From NCBI RefSeq assembly GCF_030549525.1, contig NZ_CP130831.1, positions 893,501 to 957,500 on the forward strand: a DNA stretch of 64,000 nt, written 5' to 3'. The notes under the pieces are model-generated. The model had not been told where the DNA came from and searched no databases. It saw only the letters and a list, made by a program, of their open reading frames with translations. Positions 1 to 8,730 of this stretch are shown here, in pieces. The translations under genes were made by a program, and so were the position numbers. Position 1 is the first letter of the stretch. Every line of letters starts with the position of its first letter. Source of the stretch: Stenotrophomonas sp. 704A1 (GTDB lineage: Bacteria > Pseudomonadota > Gammaproteobacteria > Xanthomonadales > Xanthomonadaceae).

Positions 1-178
1 CTTCGCTGAAGCCAAGACGACCTACGGCATCATCGGCATCAAGGTCTGGATCTACAAGGGCGAGGTCTTCGATTTCTCCCAGGTTGGCCAGGAAAAGCAG
101 GACGACACCCCGCGCAACGATCGTAACGATCGCGGCGACCGTGGTGACCGTCAGCGCCCGGCTCGTGAAGCGAGGTAA
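1..178 (+). CDS. rpsC: 30S ribosomal protein S3, C-terminal part (partial)
   Basis: This is the 3' end of rpsC, cut by the window edge. Frame 2 reads [20 protein letters not shown], the conserved C-terminal KH-adjacent segment of S3, followed by a charged tail rich in Asp, Arg and Gln that ends at TAA 176-178. S3 sits in the head of the 30S subunit at the mRNA entry channel. rplP follows after 5 nt, as expected for the S10 operon. The extended acidic/basic tail is typical of xanthomonad S3. The upstream part of the gene is outside the window. Confidence 0.97.
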   Translation, partial: FAEAKTTYGIIGIKVWIYKGEVFDFSQVGQEKQDDTPRNDRNDRGDRGDRQRPAREAR

Positions 179-183
179 CGACA

Positions 184-597
184 ATGTTGCAACCCAAGCG
201 AACCAAGTACCGCAAGGTGCACAAGGGCCGTAACGAAGGCCTGAGCTGGAGCGCCAACGCTGTCAGCTTCGGCGAATACGGCCTGAAGGCAACCGCCCAC
301 GGTCAGCTGACCGCGCGTCAGATCGAAGCGGCCCGCCGCTCGATCAGCCGCTACGTCAAGCGCGGCGGCAAGATGTGGATCCGAGTGTTCCCCGACAAGC
401 CCATCACCAAGAAGCCCATCGAAGTTCGAATGGGTTCGGGTAAGGGCAACGTGGAATACTGGGTGGCCCAGATCCAGCCCGGCCGCATGATCTATGAAAT
501 CGAGGGTGTTACCGAGGAAGTGGCACGCGAGGCGTTCCGCCTGGCCGCCGCCAAGCTCTCGGTCACCACCACTTTCGTGACCCGGACGGTGCGCTGA
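184..597 (+). CDS. rplP: 50S ribosomal protein L16
   Basis: 137 residues, the normal length for bacterial L16. The start [19 protein letters not shown] and the internal [15 protein letters not shown] segment are diagnostic. L16 binds 23S rRNA near the A site and helps shape the peptidyl-transferase centre. The stop TGA (595-597) overlaps the ATG of rpmC by one base, so the two are translationally coupled in the S10 operon. Confidence 0.98.
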   Translation: MLQPKRTKYRKVHKGRNEGLSWSANAVSFGEYGLKATAHGQLTARQIEAARRSISRYVKRGGKMWIRVFPDKPITKKPIEVRMGSGKGNVEYWVAQIQPGRMIYEIEGVTEEVAREAFRLAAAKLSVTTTFVTRTVR

Positions 598-782
598 TGG
601 ATATCAAAACTCTCCGTGAAAAGTCGGCTGACGAACTCAAGGCCCACCTGATCGACCTGCGTAAGGAACAGTTCTCTGTCCGTATGCAGCAGGTCACCGG
701 CCAGCTGCCGAAGACACACGACATCCGCCGGGTCCGTCGCGAGATTGCTCGCGTCAAGACCCTGCTCGGCAGCACGAAGTAA
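597..782 (+). CDS. rpmC: 50S ribosomal protein L29
   Basis: 61 residues of helical L29 sequence ([20 protein letters not shown], ending [10 protein letters not shown]). L29 lies at the polypeptide exit tunnel rim. Its ATG shares a base with the rplP stop codon. The length is standard for the family, and rpsQ follows after about 11 nt. No oddities seen. Confidence 0.97.
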   Translation: MDIKTLREKSADELKAHLIDLRKEQFSVRMQQVTGQLPKTHDIRRVRREIARVKTLLGSTK

Positions 783-793
783 GGATGGCCGCT

Positions 794-1063
794 ATGAGCG
801 ACAATACTGAAAACAAGACGCTGCGCACGGTCGAAGGCCGTGTCGTCAGCAACAAGATGGACAAGACGGTTACCGTCCTGGTTGAGCGTCAGGTCAAGCA
901 CGCACTGTACGGCAAGTACATCAAGCGCTCGACGAAGCTGCACGCCCACGATGCCGACAACGCCTGCAACGAAGGCGACGTCGTCCGCGTGACCGAGATT
1001 GCTCCGATGTCCAAGACCAAGAACTGGCGCGTGGTGGAAGTCATCACGCGTGCGGCTGAATAA
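794..1063 (+). CDS. rpsQ: 30S ribosomal protein S17
   Basis: 89 residues: [20 protein letters not shown] then the S17 OB-fold with [11 protein letters not shown] and a C-terminal KNWRVVEV segment. An in-frame ATG lies three codons upstream at 785, but the TAAGGA element (780-785) runs into that codon and is correctly spaced only for the ATG at 794, so I use 794. S17 is a primary 16S rRNA binder. This is the last gene of the S10 operon; the stop is 12 nt from rplN. Confidence 0.95.
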   Translation: MSDNTENKTLRTVEGRVVSNKMDKTVTVLVERQVKHALYGKYIKRSTKLHAHDADNACNEGDVVRVTEIAPMSKTKNWRVVEVITRAAE

Positions 1064-1075
1064 GGAGTCTGAATC

Positions 1076-1444
1076 ATGATCCAGATGCAGAGCTACCTTG
1101 ACGTCGCGGACAATTCGGGTGCCAAGCAGGTGATGTGCTTCAAGGTGCTGGGTGGTTCCAAGCGCCGTTACGCCGGTATCGGCGACATCATCAAGGTCAC
1201 CGTGAAGGATGCGATCCCGCGCGGCAAGGTCAAGAAGGGCGAAGTGTATGACGCCGTCGTGGTGCGTACCCGCAAGGGTGTGCGTCGCGCCGACGGCTCG
1301 CTGATCCGCTTCGACGGCAACGCTGCCGTTCTGCTGAACAACAAGCAGGAGCCGATCGGTACCCGTATCTTCGGGCCGGTGACCCGTGAACTTCGTTCGG
1401 AGAAGTTCATGAAGATCGTCTCGCTCGCTCCCGAAGTGCTGTGA
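1076..1444 (+). CDS. rplN: 50S ribosomal protein L14
   Basis: 122 residues, standard length. It starts [20 protein letters not shown] and carries the conserved GRARYAGIGD-like segment ([19 protein letters not shown]). L14 contacts 16S rRNA and forms part of an intersubunit bridge. This is the first gene of the spc unit; only 12 nt separate it from rpsQ, so the S10 and spc operons are probably co-transcribed here at least in part. Confidence 0.98.
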
Positions 1445-1460
1445 GCGACAGGAGATAATC

Positions 1461-1778
1461 ATGGCTAACCGTATCAAGAAGGGCGACCAGGTTGTCGTCA
1501 ACGCCGGCAAGGACAAGGGCAAGCAGGGCGAAGTCGTCCGCGTCGACGGCGACCGTGTGGTCGTCGCCAACGTGAACATCGTCAAGCGCCACACCAAGCC
1601 GAACCCGCAGGCAGGTGTTGCCGGCGGCGTGGTCGAGCGTGAAGCGTCGATCCATATCTCCAACGTGAATGTGCTGAACCCGGCTTCGGGCAAGGGCGAA
1701 CGCGTTGGCTTCAAGGTGCTGGAGGATGGACGCAAACTGCGTGTGTTCCGCTCCAGCGGTGAGGCGCTTGACGCCTGA
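1461..1778 (+). CDS. rplX: 50S ribosomal protein L24
   Basis: 105 residues with the KOW motif near the start ([20 protein letters not shown]). L24 is an assembly initiator of the 50S subunit. The internal [16 protein letters not shown] segment is conserved. An AGGAGA ribosome-binding site precedes the ATG. rplE follows after 11 nt. Confidence 0.98.
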
Positions 1779-1789
1779 GGAATGAGAAG

Positions 1790-2332
1790 ATGACTTCCCG
1801 TCTCGAAAAGTTTTACAAGGAAGAAGTGGTGCCGGCGCTGATGAAGCAGTTCGGCTACACCAATCCGATGGAAGTGCCGAAGCTCGTCAAGGTCACCCTG
1901 AACATGGGTGTCGGCGAAGCGGCCACCAACAAGAAGATCCTGGAAAACGCCGTCGGCGACATGACCAAGATTTCCGGCCAGAAGCCGGTTGTCACCAAGT
2001 CGCGTATCTCGGTTGCGTCGTTCAAGATCCGTGATGGTTGGCCGATTGGCTGCAAGACCACGCTGCGTCGCCACAAGATGTACGAGTTCCTGGATCGCCT
2101 GATCAACATCTCGCTGCCGCGCGTGCGCGACTTCCGTGGTGTTTCCGGTCGTTCCTTCGACGGTCGCGGCAACTTCAACATGGGTGTGAAGGAACAGATC
2201 ATCTTCCCGGAAATCGACTTCGACGCTGTCGACGCGATCCGCGGCATGGATATCGCCATCACCACCACTGCGAAGACCGACGCGGAAGCGAAGGCGCTGC
2301 TGGCAGCGTTCAAGTTCCCGTTCCGTAACTGA
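1790..2332 (+). CDS. rplE: 50S ribosomal protein L5
   Basis: 180 residues, the family length. Recognisable segments are [36 protein letters not shown] and [21 protein letters not shown]5 binds 5S rRNA and is part of the central protuberance. The gene keeps the standard spc order between rplX and rpsN. Confidence 0.98.
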   Translation: MTSRLEKFYKEEVVPALMKQFGYTNPMEVPKLVKVTLNMGVGEAATNKKILENAVGDMTKISGQKPVVTKSRISVASFKIRDGWPIGCKTTLRRHKMYEFLDRLINISLPRVRDFRGVSGRSFDGRGNFNMGVKEQIIFPEIDFDAVDAIRGMDIAITTTAKTDAEAKALLAAFKFPFRN

Positions 2333-2350
2333 TTCGTCGAGGAAACCGAA

Positions 2351-2656
2351 ATGGCAAAGACCTCCATGGTCAACCGCGACATCAAGCGGGAAAAGCTGGC
2401 CAAGAAGTACGCCGACAAGCGTGCGGCTCTGAAGAAGATCGTGTCCTCGGTGGACGCGAGCTACGAAGAGAAGATCGACGCCGCAACCAAGCTGGCCAAG
2501 CTGCCGCGCGATTCGTCGCCGAGCCGCCAGCGCAACCGTTGCGAGCTGTCGGGCCGTCCGCGTGGCGTCTACAGCAAGTTCGGCCTCGGCCGCAACAAGC
2601 TGCGTGAAGCCACCATGCGTGGCGACGTTCCGGGCCTGCGCAAGGCCAGCTGGTAA
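2351..2656 (+). CDS. rpsN: 30S ribosomal protein S14 (long, zinc-free form)
   Basis: 101 residues starting [20 protein letters not shown] and ending with the [20 protein letters not shown] and GLRKASW segments. This is the long form that lacks the CXXC zinc pairs of the short S14. S14 is in the 30S head. Unlike in E. coli, where rpsH follows at once, the next gene is 234 nt away and a terminator-like hairpin lies between. Confidence 0.97.
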   Translation: MAKTSMVNRDIKREKLAKKYADKRAALKKIVSSVDASYEEKIDAATKLAKLPRDSSPSRQRNRCELSGRPRGVYSKFGLGRNKLREATMRGDVPGLRKASW

Positions 2657-2745
2657 TCCCAGCCGGTCCTGCCAGCGGGGGCTCCCCAGGGAGCCCCTGC
2701 AGCCGGGGAAGGGGCGCGTTCAGCTTTCCTTCTGCAAAAAACCCG

Positions 2746-2773
2746 AAGAGCCCGACGCAAGTCGGGCTCTTTT
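2746..2773 (+). terminator. terminator-like hairpin inside the spc operon, rpsN-rpsH
   Basis: A perfect 11-bp stem (AAGAGCCCGAC / GTCGGGCTCTT) closes on a GCAA tetraloop (a GNRA loop) and ends in four T. This is a good intrinsic terminator shape, although the U-tract is short. It lies between two essential ribosomal genes, so it is more likely a partial terminator, attenuator or RNA-processing/stability element than a full stop. Confidence 0.7.
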
Positions 2774-2890
2774 GGCGTATACTCCCGCGTCTTGCCCTGC
2801 GCAACGCGTAAGGGGTAGGGGGCCTGGCCCGTTTCCAGGAGACAACAGATTTTCGCGAAAGCGGATATCGGTGCACTCAAAGGTACTCAT
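2774..2890 (+). promoter_or_regulatory. rpsH leader with weak candidate promoter
   Basis: Directly after the hairpin is a -10-like TATACT (2778-2783); no convincing -35 sits 16-18 nt upstream. The following 107 nt lead to the rpsH ATG. If transcription reinitiates here it would compensate for termination at 2746-2773. In E. coli, S8 represses the spc operon by binding the mRNA near rplE. I could not recognise an S8 site here by eye. Confidence 0.35.
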
Positions 2891-3289
2891 ATGAGCATGA
2901 CTGATCCCATCGCCGACCTGCTGGTCCGCATCAAGAATGCGGCAGCGGTGGGCAAGCAGACGGTGAAAGCCCCGTCGTCCAAGATCAAGGTTGCGATCGC
3001 CCAGGTCCTGAAGGACGAGGGTTACATCACCGACCTGCGCGTTACCGCGCTCGAGAACAACAAGTCCGAGCTGGAAATCGTGCTGAAGTATTTCGAAGGC
3101 AAGCCGGTCATCGCGACCCTGAAGCGCTTCTCGCGTTCGGGCCTGCGCCAGTACCGCGGCAAGAGCGAACTGCCGAAGGTCATGAACGGCCTGGGTATTT
3201 CCATCATTTCCACCTCCAAGGGCATCATGACTGATGCGCAGGCGCGCCAGCTGGGCGTCGGCGGCGAAGTCCTGTGCTTCGTGGCCTAA
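2891..3289 (+). CDS. rpsH: 30S ribosomal protein S8
   Basis: 132 residues starting [17 protein letters not shown]; the S8 family conserves this MSMxDPIADMLTRIRN start, which fixes the first ATG (2891) rather than the one two codons later. The C-terminal part has [20 protein letters not shown] and the GGEVLCFV end. S8 binds helix 21 of 16S rRNA and is the translational repressor of spc in E. coli. Confidence 0.97.
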   Translation: MSMTDPIADLLVRIKNAAAVGKQTVKAPSSKIKVAIAQVLKDEGYITDLRVTALENNKSELEIVLKYFEGKPVIATLKRFSRSGLRQYRGKSELPKVMNGLGISIISTSKGIMTDAQARQLGVGGEVLCFVA

Positions 3290-3306
3290 GGCGAAAGGAG
3301 TAGACC

Positions 3307-3831
3307 ATGTCCCGCGTAGCCAAGAAGCCGATCGACCTGGGTAAGGTTGAACTGAGCGTCCAGTCCGACAACGTCATCGCCAAGGGCCCGAAGGGCACCC
3401 TGTCGCTGGCCAAGCCGGCTGGCATTGCCATCAACGTCGAGAACGGCGTTGCCACCCTGAGCACCGACAACGTGGACCTGATCCCGCTGACCGGTACCGT
3501 CCGCGCCATCCTGTCCAACATGGTCAAGGGTGTTTCCGAAGGCTTCGAGCGCAAGCTGGAGCTGGTCGGCGTGGGTTACCGTGCTGCCATGCAGGGCAAG
3601 GACCTGAGCCTGTCGCTCGGTTTCTCGCACCCGGTCGTGTTCGTGGCGCCGGAAGGCATCACCATCACCACCCCGACCCAGACCGAGATCCTGGTGCAGG
3701 GCGCTGACAAGCAGGTCGTCGGTGAAGTCGCCGCCAAGATCCGTGCGTTCCGCAAGCCGGAACCGTACAAGGGCAAGGGCGTGAAGTACTCCGACGAAGT
3801 CATCATCCGTAAGGAAGCCAAGAAGGCCTAA
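3307..3831 (+). CDS. rplF: 50S ribosomal protein L6
   Basis: 174 residues ([19 protein letters not shown]), with two L6 repeats and the conserved C-terminal [20 protein letters not shown] motif. L6 lies near the factor-binding site of the 50S subunit. GAAAGGAG precedes the ATG at a normal distance. The gene sits between rpsH and rplR as in other bacteria. Confidence 0.98.
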   Translation: MSRVAKKPIDLGKVELSVQSDNVIAKGPKGTLSLAKPAGIAINVENGVATLSTDNVDLIPLTGTVRAILSNMVKGVSEGFERKLELVGVGYRAAMQGKDLSLSLGFSHPVVFVAPEGITITTPTQTEILVQGADKQVVGEVAAKIRAFRKPEPYKGKGVKYSDEVIIRKEAKKA

Positions 3832-3863
3832 TTAGGCGCTTCCGCTTTCAAGGGAAAAACATC

Positions 3864-4217
3864 ATGAACAAGAACATCGCCCGCCTGCGTCGCGCCAAGT
3901 CGACCCGCGCCCACATCCGTGAGCTCGGTGTTGCCCGCCTGTCGGTGCTGCGCACCGGCCAGCACCTGTATGCGCAGGTCTTCACCGCTGACGGTTCCAA
4001 GGTGCTGGCTGCCGCCAACACCACCCAGGCCGACATCAAGGAAGGCCTGAAGAACGGCAAGAACGCTGACGCCGCCGCCAAGGTTGGCCGCATCGTTGCC
4101 GAGCGCGCCAAGGCCGCCGGCATCGAGAAGGTTGCCTTCGATCGTTCGGGTTACCGCTACCACGGCCGCATCAAGGCCCTGGCAGACGCCGCCCGCGAAG
4201 CCGGCCTGCAGTTCTAA
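3864..4217 (+). CDS. rplR: 50S ribosomal protein L18
   Basis: 117 residues: [20 protein letters not shown], with the conserved C-terminus [27 protein letters not shown]18 binds 5S rRNA together with L5. The 161-nt gap to rpsE is unusually long for this gene pair and contains two hairpins. Confidence 0.97.
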   Translation: MNKNIARLRRAKSTRAHIRELGVARLSVLRTGQHLYAQVFTADGSKVLAAANTTQADIKEGLKNGKNADAAAKVGRIVAERAKAAGIEKVAFDRSGYRYHGRIKALADAAREAGLQF

Positions 4218-4228
4218 GGCACAAGGGC

Positions 4229-4279
4229 AGGGGGCTTCGGCCCCCTTGTCCGCCTGCTCGCCAGCCTGAGCGAGGCTGG
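4229..4279 (+). other. two hairpins in the rplR-rpsE gap
   Basis: Stem 1 (4229-4246) is AGGGGGC-TTCG-GCCCCCT, 7 bp with a stable UUCG-type loop. Stem 2 (4261-4279) is CCAGCCT-GAGCG-AGGCTGG, 7 bp. Neither has a T-tract, so neither looks like a full intrinsic terminator. They could slow transcription, protect mRNA 3' ends after cleavage, or be leftovers of repeat elements. Confidence 0.5.
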
Positions 4280-4378
4280 ACGGCGCCACTCTTCTGCAGT
4301 GGTCCACCGGAACAACGCGTCATTCCACAACCATAAGCGGCCTCGAGCCGTACATACCCAAACAACCAAGGAATCAAC

Positions 4379-4921
4379 ATGGCAGAAGAACGTCAGCAGC
4401 GGGGTCGCGATCGCGACCGCAACCGCGAAGAGAAAGTCGACGACGGCATGATCGAGAAGCTGGTCGCGGTCAACCGCGTCAGCAAGACCGTGAAGGGTGG
4501 CCGTCAGTTCACCTTCACCGCCCTGACCGTCGTCGGCGACGGCGAAGGCAAGGTCGGTTTCGGTTATGGCAAGGCCCGTGAAGTGCCGGTCGCCATCCAG
4601 AAGTCGATGGAGCAGGCGCGCAAGAACCTGGTCAGCGTCGACCTGAACAACGGCACCCTGTGGCACAGCATCAAGGATGGCCACGGCGCTGCACGCGTGT
4701 TCATGCAGCCGGCCTCCGAAGGTACCGGCGTCATCGCCGGCGGTGCCATGCGCGCCGTGCTGGAAGCCGTTGGCGTGAAGAACGTGCTGGCCAAGGCCAC
4801 CGGTTCGCGCAACCCGATCAACCTGGTGCGTGCCACCGTGAAGGGCCTGACCGCAGCGCAGTCGCCGGCCCGCATCGCGGCCAAGCGCGGCAAGAAGGTG
4901 GAGGAACTCAACCATGGCTAA
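4379..4921 (+). CDS. rpsE: 30S ribosomal protein S5
   Basis: 180 residues with the double-stranded RNA-binding fold. It has a polar xanthomonad N-terminus, then [40 protein letters not shown] and the [14 protein letters not shown] segment. S5 works in decoding accuracy and 30S assembly. The last bases overlap the start of rpmD by 8 nt, which implies coupled translation. Confidence 0.98.
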   Translation: MAEERQQRGRDRDRNREEKVDDGMIEKLVAVNRVSKTVKGGRQFTFTALTVVGDGEGKVGFGYGKAREVPVAIQKSMEQARKNLVSVDLNNGTLWHSIKDGHGAARVFMQPASEGTGVIAGGAMRAVLEAVGVKNVLAKATGSRNPINLVRATVKGLTAAQSPARIAAKRGKKVEELNHG

Positions 4922-5102
4922 TGAGTCCAAGACTGTGAAGGTGCGCCTGGTGCGCGGCCTGCGTGGTGCTCAGTCGCGTCACCGCCTGTCGGTGCGTGCT
5001 CTGGGTCTGAACAAGCTCAACGATGTGCGTGAACTGAAGGACAGCCCGCAGGTTCGCGGTCTGATCAACACCGTTCACTACCTCGTCAAGGTTGAGGAGT
5101 AA
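4914..5102 (+). CDS. rpmD: 50S ribosomal protein L30
   Basis: 62 residues ([20 protein letters not shown], then [20 protein letters not shown]). L30 is a small 50S protein that binds 5S/23S rRNA. Its start overlaps the rpsE stop and rplO begins 6 nt downstream, so this is a tight operon segment. Confidence 0.97.
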   Translation: MANESKTVKVRLVRGLRGAQSRHRLSVRALGLNKLNDVRELKDSPQVRGLINTVHYLVKVEE

Positions 5103-5108
5103 TCGATC

Positions 5109-5552
5109 ATGACTCTGCGTCTCAATGAACTGAGCCCGGCACCGGGCGCCCGTACCGAGCGCACCCGCGTCGGTCGCGGTATCGGCTCGGGCCTGGGCAA
5201 GACTGCCGGCCGCGGCCACAAGGGTTCGTTCGCCCGCAAGGGTGGCGGCAAGATCAAGGCTGGCTTCGAAGGCGGCCAGACCCCCATGCAGCGTCGTCTG
5301 CCGAAGATCGGCTTCCGTTCGCCGATCGCCAAGGACACCGCTGAAGTGCTGCTGTACCAGCTGGACAAGCTGCCGGCCGGTGAGATCGACTTCGCCGCCC
5401 TGCGTGCCGCCAAGCTGGTCCCGAGCACTGCCAAGAAGGCCAAGGTCGTCGTCAAGGGCGAAGTGACCAAGGCGTTCACCCTGAAGGGTGTTGCTGCCAC
5501 GGCCGGTGCCAAGGCTGCGATCGAAGCTGCCGGCGGCAGCGTAACGGAGTAA
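5109..5552 (+). CDS. rplO: 50S ribosomal protein L15
   Basis: 147 residues: [20 protein letters not shown], then the glycine-rich [18 protein letters not shown] motif and [19 protein letters not shown]15 is a late 50S assembly protein. secY follows after 7 nt, as in most bacteria. Confidence 0.98.
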   Translation: MTLRLNELSPAPGARTERTRVGRGIGSGLGKTAGRGHKGSFARKGGGKIKAGFEGGQTPMQRRLPKIGFRSPIAKDTAEVLLYQLDKLPAGEIDFAALRAAKLVPSTAKKAKVVVKGEVTKAFTLKGVAATAGAKAAIEAAGGSVTE

Positions 5553-5559
5553 GAAAATC

Positions 5560-6927
5560 ATGGCGCAAGCTGGCATCGGTAACCTCGCGGGCGGAATGGG
5601 CAAGTTCACTGAACTTCGCCAACGTTTGCTGTTCGTCGTCGGGGCTTTGATCGTCTATCGCATCGGCTGCTACGTGCCGGTGCCGGGCGTCAATCCCGAT
5701 GCCATGCTTGCCATGATGCAACAGCAGGGCGGCGGCATCGTGGACATGTTCAACATGTTCTCGGGCGGCGCCCTGCACCGTTTCAGCATCTTCGCGCTGA
5801 ACGTGATGCCGTACATCTCGGCATCGATCGTGATGCAGCTGGCCGTGCACATCTTCCCCGCCCTGAAGGCGATGCAGAAGGAAGGTGAGTCCGGTCGCCG
5901 CAAGATCACCCAGTATTCGCGCATCGGCGCGGTGCTCCTGGCCGTGGTGCAGGGCGGTTCGATCGCGCTGGCGCTGCAGGGCCAGGTGTCGCCGACCGGC
6001 GCTCCGGTGGTGTACATGCCGGGCATGGGCTTCGTGCTCACCGCCGTGGTGGCACTGACCGCCGGCACCATGTTCCTGATGTGGGTCGGTGAGCAGGTCA
6101 CCGAGCGCGGCATCGGCAACGGCGTGTCGCTGATCATCTTCGCCGGTATCGTGGCGGGCCTGCCGGGTGCGGTCATCCACACCTTCGACGCCTACCGCGA
6201 CGGCAACATCCAGTTCATCCAGCTGCTGCTGATCGCCATTGTCGTGCTCGCCTTCACCTTCTTCGTGGTGTTCGTCGAGCGCGGCCAGCGCCGGATCACG
6301 GTGAACTACGCGCGCCGCCAGGGCGGTCGCAACGCGTACATGAACCAGACCTCGTTCCTGCCGCTGAAGCTGAACATGGCCGGCGTCATCCCGGCGATCT
6401 TCGCCTCCAGCCTGCTGGCCTTCCCGGCCACCCTGGCCATGTGGTCCGGCCAGGCGGCCAACCAGAGCACCTTTGGCCAGACCCTGCAGAAGGTCGCCAA
6501 TGCCCTGGGTCCGGGCGAGCCGCTGCACATGATCGTGTTCGCTGCGCTGATCACCGGTTTCGCGTTCTTCTATACGGCGCTGGTGTTCAACTCGCAGGAA
6601 ACCGCCGACAACCTGAAGAAGTCGGGCGCGCTGATTCCGGGCATCCGTCCGGGCAAGGCCACCGCCGACTATATCGACGGCGTGCTGACCCGCCTGACCG
6701 CTGCCGGTTCGGCCTACCTGGTGATCGTCTGCCTGCTGCCGGAACTGATGCGCACGCAGCTGAACGCCTCGTTCTACTTCGGTGGCACCTCGCTGCTGAT
6801 CGTGGTGGTGGTGGTGATGGACTTCATCGCCCAGGTGCAGGCGCACCTGATGTCCCACCAGTACGAGAGCCTGCTGAAGAAGGCCAACCTGAAGGGCGGC
6901 AACCGCGGCGGTTTTGCTCGCGGCTGA
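5560..6927 (+). CDS. secY: preprotein translocase subunit SecY
   Basis: 455 residues with ten predicted membrane segments. SecY is the central channel of the SecYEG translocon in the inner membrane. Visible signatures include the N-terminal [20 protein letters not shown], the cytoplasmic loop [19 protein letters not shown] and the C-terminal helix region ending [19 protein letters not shown]. It is the last gene of the spc block. A promoter-like element overlaps the end of the gene. Confidence 0.98.
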   Translation: MAQAGIGNLAGGMGKFTELRQRLLFVVGALIVYRIGCYVPVPGVNPDAMLAMMQQQGGGIVDMFNMFSGGALHRFSIFALNVMPYISASIVMQLAVHIFPALKAMQKEGESGRRKITQYSRIGAVLLAVVQGGSIALALQGQVSPTGAPVVYMPGMGFVLTAVVALTAGTMFLMWVGEQVTERGIGNGVSLIIFAGIVAGLPGAVIHTFDAYRDGNIQFIQLLLIAIVVLAFTFFVVFVERGQRRITVNYARRQGGRNAYMNQTSFLPLKLNMAGVIPAIFASSLLAFPATLAMWSGQAANQSTFGQTLQKVANALGPGEPLHMIVFAALITGFAFFYTALVFNSQETADNLKKSGALIPGIRPGKATADYIDGVLTRLTAAGSAYLVIVCLLPELMRTQLNASFYFGGTSLLIVVVVVMDFIAQVQAHLMSHQYESLLKKANLKGGNRGGFARG

Positions 6928-6942
6928 TTGGCCTGTTATACT
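6914..6942 (+). promoter_or_regulatory. candidate sigma-70 promoter at the secY 3' end
   Basis: TTGCTC (6914-6919) and TATACT (6937-6942) are separated by exactly 17 nt. The -10 matches 5 of 6 consensus bases and the -35 has the TTG core. It would start transcription around 6949 and make a leader of about 320 nt in front of rpsM, separating the alpha operon from spc. Confidence 0.55.
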
Positions 6943-7272
6943 TTCGTCTTCCTGACGTGATGGTCCTCCGCTTCGCGGACTCCGGCCACACAAACGAAGG
7001 GCGGCCCCCGCAGCGGTTCCGGGTGGGGGTGTGATGAGGTGGTCCCGCGCTGGAGTAGCGCGGGCGGCCCCGGGGGAAACCCAGGTCCAACCCCATCCGG
7101 CGCCGGAGCCTGGGCACACTCCCCAGGCCGGGTTCATGAAACCTCTGGTTTCACGGGCTTCCATGTAAACCGGAACCTTGGTAGTATCACTGGTTCACTT
7201 TTTTGATCCATCCTGCCGGATCGGCGTGCCTGGAGCGCGCTGTCGGCCATCACTCAGCTGGAGAACCGCGTC
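6928..7272 (+). promoter_or_regulatory. 345-nt structured gap/leader between secY and rpsM
   Basis: No gene is visible, and the rpmJ (L36) gene that often lies here is absent. Three clean stems occur: CCCGCGCT/AGCGCGGG with a GGAGT loop (7044-7064); GCCTGGG/CCCAGGC (7108-7128); and TGAAACC-TCT-GGTTTCA (7137-7153). In E. coli the S4-binding pseudoknot that controls the alpha operon sits immediately before rpsM. I cannot align that structure to this sequence, so a regulatory role is inference from position and folding. Confidence 0.5.
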
Positions 7273-7629
7273 ATGGCGCGTATTGCAGGCGTCAACCTGC
7301 CAGCCCAGAAGCATGTCTGGGTCGGGTTGCAAAGCATTTACGGCATCGGCCGTACCCGTTCGAAGAAGGTCTGCGAAGTCGCAGGCGTGGCTTCGACCAC
7401 CAAGATCCGCGATCTGTCGGAGCCGGAAATCGAGCGCCTGCGCGCCGAAGTCGGCAAGTACATCGTGGAAGGCGATCTGCGCCGTGAAATCGGCATCGCG
7501 ATCAAGCGCCTGATGGACCTGGGCTGCTACCGCGGCCTGCGTCACCGTCGCGGTCTGCCGCTGCGTGGCCAGCGCACCCGTACCAACGCCCGCACCCGCA
7601 AGGGCCCGCGCAAGGCGATCAGGAAGTAA
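7273..7629 (+). CDS. rpsM: 30S ribosomal protein S13
   Basis: 118 residues: [20 protein letters not shown], the helix-two-turn-helix core, and the conserved end [21 protein letters not shown]13 is in the 30S head and forms bridges to the 50S subunit. It is the first gene of the alpha operon. GGAG precedes the ATG. The gene is separated from secY by a long structured leader. Confidence 0.98.
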   Translation: MARIAGVNLPAQKHVWVGLQSIYGIGRTRSKKVCEVAGVASTTKIRDLSEPEIERLRAEVGKYIVEGDLRREIGIAIKRLMDLGCYRGLRHRRGLPLRGQRTRTNARTRKGPRKAIRK

Positions 7630-7640
7630 GGGACCTATAA

Positions 7641-8030
7641 ATGGCTAAGCCCGCTGCTAAGACCAAGAAGAAGATCAAGCGCGTCGTCACCGACGGCGTT
7701 GCCCACGTCCACGCTTCGTTCAACAACACCATCGTGACCATCACCGACCGCCAGGGCAACGCTCTGTCGTGGGCGACCTCCGGTGGCGCTGGCTTCCGCG
7801 GTTCGCGCAAGTCGACCCCCTTCGCTGCCCAGGTGGCTGCCGAGAAGGCCGGTCGTGCTGCGCTGGACTACGGCGTGAAGTCGCTGGAAGTCCGCATCAA
7901 GGGCCCGGGTCCGGGCCGTGAGTCGGCCGTGCGTTCGTTGAACAACGTCGGCTACAAGATCACCAACATCATCGACGTGACGCCCATCCCGCACAACGGG
8001 TGCCGTCCGCCGAAGAAGCGTCGCGTCTAA
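7641..8030 (+). CDS. rpsK: 30S ribosomal protein S11
   Basis: 129 residues with an N-terminal basic stretch ([15 protein letters not shown]), [20 protein letters not shown], and the conserved C-terminus [19 protein letters not shown]11 forms part of the platform at the E site. It lies 11 nt after rpsM in the alpha operon. Confidence 0.98.
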   Translation: MAKPAAKTKKKIKRVVTDGVAHVHASFNNTIVTITDRQGNALSWATSGGAGFRGSRKSTPFAAQVAAEKAGRAALDYGVKSLEVRIKGPGPGRESAVRSLNNVGYKITNIIDVTPIPHNGCRPPKKRRV

Positions 8031-8045
8031 AGGGAGCGATAAGAA

Positions 8046-8675
8046 ATGGCTCGTTATATCGGTCCTACCTGTAAGCTCGCCCGTCGCGAAGGCGCCGACC
8101 TGTCCCTGAAGAGCCCGGCGCGTGCGCTGGACTCCAAGTGCAAGCTGGAGCAGAAGCCCGGCCAGCACGGCGCCACTGCCCGCAAGGGCAAGCTGTCCGA
8201 CTACGCCACCCAGCTGCGTGAAAAGCAGAAGGTCAAGCGTATCTACGGTCTGCTGGAGCGTCAGTTCCGCAACTACTACAAGAAGGCCTCGACCAAGAAG
8301 GGCAACACCGGCGAGAACCTCCTGCAGCTGCTGGAAACCCGCCTGGACAACGTTGTCTACCGCATGGGCTTCGCCGTCACCCGTCCGGCTGCCCGTCAGC
8401 TGGTGTCGCACCGCGGCGTCACCGTGAATGGCAAGTCGGTCAACCTGGCTTCGTACCAGGTCAAGGCTGGCGACGCCATCGCTCTGTCCGAGAAGGCTGC
8501 CAAGCAGCTGCGCGTCCAGGAAGCCCTGACCGTCGCCGCCCAGCATGACCTGAGCCCGTCGTGGGTTGAAGTGGATTCCGGCAAGTTCACCGGCATCTTC
8601 AAGGCTGTTCCGGATCGTTCGGATCTGCCTGCGGACATCAACGAAGCGCTGATCGTCGAGCTGTATTCGAAGTAA
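8046..8675 (+). CDS. rpsD: 30S ribosomal protein S4
   Basis: 209 residues ([20 protein letters not shown]) with the S4 RNA-binding domain around residues 98-160 ([20 protein letters not shown]). S4 nucleates 30S assembly and in E. coli represses its own operon by binding the mRNA before rpsM. There is no zinc-type CXXC N-terminus. A GC-rich hairpin separates it from rpoA. Confidence 0.98.
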   Translation: MARYIGPTCKLARREGADLSLKSPARALDSKCKLEQKPGQHGATARKGKLSDYATQLREKQKVKRIYGLLERQFRNYYKKASTKKGNTGENLLQLLETRLDNVVYRMGFAVTRPAARQLVSHRGVTVNGKSVNLASYQVKAGDAIALSEKAAKQLRVQEALTVAAQHDLSPSWVEVDSGKFTGIFKAVPDRSDLPADINEALIVELYSK

Positions 8676-8686
8676 TTCACATTGGA

Positions 8687-8712
8687 GAGCCCCCGGCGAC
8701 GGCCGGGGGTTC
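8687..8712 (+). other. hairpin between rpsD and rpoA
   Basis: CCCCCGGC (8690-8697) pairs with GCCGGGGG (8702-8709) around a GACG loop; flanking bases extend the stem to 11 bp with one G-U pair. It is followed by only TTC, so termination would be weak. It could modulate the RpoA:S4 ratio. This is structural observation only. Confidence 0.5.
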
Positions 8713-8730
8713 ACTAGGAGAACCCGCAAC

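Noticed and set aside
785..793. Upstream ATG of rpsQ as the start
   Set aside because: The only Shine-Dalgarno-like sequence runs into this codon and is correctly spaced for the ATG at 794.
5476..7164. Long minus-strand open frame opposite rplO-secY
   Set aside because: It is His/Gln/Arg-rich with no family match and lies opposite highly conserved genes; GC-rich codon bias produces such antisense frames.
6928..7272. A hidden rpmJ (L36) gene between secY and rpsM
   Set aside because: No 37-38 codon frame with the Cys-rich L36 pattern was found on either strand.
6928..7272. Calling the rpsM leader the E. coli S4-binding pseudoknot
   Set aside because: I could not align the known pseudoknot sequence or pairing to this region.
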